From Aquimarina sp. AU474 (GTDB lineage: Bacteria > Bacteroidota > Bacteroidia > Flavobacteriales > Flavobacteriaceae): DNA of 64,000 nt. Below, piece by piece: positions 63,114 through 64,000 of this stretch (its first letter is position 1; every line of letters starts with the position of its first letter). The stretch spans positions 682,001 to 746,000 of the forward strand of contig NZ_OMPE01000008.1 in NCBI RefSeq assembly GCF_900312815.1. The letters run 5' to 3'. The notes under the pieces are model-generated. The model saw nothing but the letters and a program-made list of their open reading frames with translations. It made no database searches and was not told the origin of the DNA. A program made the position numbers and the translations under genes.

Positions 63114-64000
63114 ATGAAATTAATGAATCGACTTTTATTATTAACTCTATTTGTAACTATGACTAGTTGCAACAAATCAATTGAACAAAAAAACACACAA
63201 CCTAATAGAGAAAAAACTGAATCGATTGATTCTATAAAAACAGAAAATGTGACTTTCGAAAGTGAAGGAGTTAAATTGGCAGGTACAATTTATAGTCCTA
63301 GTCATCCGCGTTCAGCAGTTGTCATTGTTCACGGCTCTGACCAAGTACCTCGAATGAAAAAATTCGCTGAATTGTTAGCCGAAAATGATATTTTAGTATT
63401 GACCTACGATAAACGCGGAGTTGGAGAATCTGGTGGAGTTTATGCTGGACCAGAAGTAGGGACAAATAATATTAGTGTTGAAAATCTAAATCTATTAGCA
63501 AAAGATGCAAGTTCAGCTGTTAACGTAGTCCATAACAAAAGGAAAGATTTACCTATTGGACTTATAGGCGCAAGTCAGGCAGGATGGATAATTCCGATTG
63601 TTGCAAGTGAAAATCCATTGGTAGAATTTATGGTTTTATTAAGTTGCCCAACAATAACTACTCTTGAACAATTAAGATTTCAGTTTTACACAAACGGGAG
63701 AACAGATTTTTGGGATAATCATACAGAAAAAGATGCTCGTGAACATACCAAAAACGACCCTGATAAATATCAATTTGAAGCTACTGACCCAAAAGAGATT
63801 TTGAAAACTCTTTCAATTCCTGGTCTTTGGATTTTTGGAGAAAAAGATATTCAAATTCCCGTGAAAATGTGTATTGAACAGCTTAACACCCTAAAATTAG
63901 AAAACAAACCTTTTGAATATGTTTTGTTTCCGTCATTAGGACATAATACCAATAAGACAGAACCAATAAAAATTTCTGTTAATTGGATAAAACGAAAGTC
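63114..64000 (+). CDS. Cassette 17: alpha/beta hydrolase lipoprotein (runs off the window)
   Basis: The visible 295 residues start MKLMNRLLLLTLFVTMTSC, a lipoprotein signal; the second Met (63123) is an equally good start. The alpha/beta hydrolase core shows the oxyanion strand VVIVHGSDQ, YDKRGVGESGG, nucleophile elbow GASQAG, and the acid and His regions FGEKDIQIP and LGHNTNKTEP. It is probably an esterase or peptidase at the cell envelope. No stop codon is reached before the end of the window. Confidence 0.85.
   Translation, partial: MKLMNRLLLLTLFVTMTSCNKSIEQKNTQPNREKTESIDSIKTENVTFESEGVKLAGTIYSPSHPRSAVVIVHGSDQVPRMKKFAELLAENDILVLTYDKRGVGESGGVYAGPEVGTNNISVENLNLLAKDASSAVNVVHNKRKDLPIGLIGASQAGWIIPIVASENPLVEFMVLLSCPTITTLEQLRFQFYTNGRTDFWDNHTEKDAREHTKNDPDKYQFEATDPKEILKTLSIPGLWIFGEKDIQIPVKMCIEQLNTLKLENKPFEYVLFPSLGHNTNKTEPIKISVNWIKRK

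Larger units (their letters stand above)
49186..64000 (+). mobile_element. Integron-like gene cassette array (at least 17 cassettes)
   Basis: The region is a row of plus-strand genes each followed by a 73-199 bp structured site. Each cassette begins with GTT plus 5-7 own bases, and the bases right before its own site are the exact reverse complement (for example GTTGTGGTGC...GCACCACAAC; GTTAGCTACA...TGTAGCTAAC; GTTGTAGGTA...TACCTACAAC). The start of the next cassette does not match. This is the signature of cassettes that existed as circles and were inserted at a G/TT-type joint. No integrase gene is intact here; only the remnant at 48859-49143 is seen. The array runs out of the window. Confidence 0.85.

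Overview
The window is AT-rich chromosomal DNA from a member of the phylum Bacteroidota, most likely a marine Flavobacteriaceae species (Aquimarina-like, a low-confidence guess). Signs of this are gliding-bacterium style secreted proteases with C-terminal sorting regions, Bacteroidota-type promoters (TTG, 21 bp, TAnnTTTG), double-glycine leader peptides of the Bacteroidota type, A-rich start regions without Shine-Dalgarno sequences, and the housekeeping set prfB, fumC, holA, recG, UvrD/PcrA and TsaC. No rRNA, tRNA or CRISPR was seen.

1-12.3 kb is a secreted-peptide locus. Two paralogous membrane regulators (TPR, one membrane span, AraC-type HTH) are each followed by small double-glycine leader peptides on the plus strand. 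Facing them on the minus strand are a C39-peptidase ABC exporter, a membrane-anchored thioredoxin-like protein, a membrane protein and nine more peptide genes. Five of the minus-strand transcription units share an almost identical promoter: a CGAAATTC-type direct repeat with 20-bp period lies exactly 24 bp from the -33 TTG, which is 21 bp from the -7 TAnnTTTG. Short hairpins separate most of the peptide genes.

12.3-48.5 kb is mostly ordinary core genome: a zinc metalloprotease, prfB with its +1 frameshift, an ArsC-like protein, fumC, a PLP sulfur-amino-acid lyase facing an Lrp regulator, an SDR, an MFS exporter, holA, an HsdR-N-like protein, a glycosyltransferase, an OmpA lipoprotein, an AraC regulator, TsaC, a UvrD helicase, peptidases, a glutamate-synthase-like protein, tandem patatins, M1 and CocE/X-Pro peptidases and recG. 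A gap at 18.9-19.2 kb holds two paralogous 28-codon micro-ORFs.

48.5-64 kb is the most striking part. After 21-bp tandem repeats and the decayed C-terminus of a tyrosine recombinase there is an integron-like array of at least 17 cassettes, all on the plus strand, separated by 16 attC-like sites of 73-199 bp. The last 8-10 bases before each site are the reverse complement of the first 8-10 bases of the same cassette (GTT... / ...AAC), as expected if each cassette was once a circle closed by its own recombination site. The sites have the R / unpaired spacer / L layout of attC, fall into several sequence families, and carry a varied cargo: a TPM-domain protein, an NLI/HAD phosphatase, a DUF2971 protein, an HNH nuclease, lipoproteins, an alpha/beta hydrolase and many unknown proteins. 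No intact integrase is in the window.
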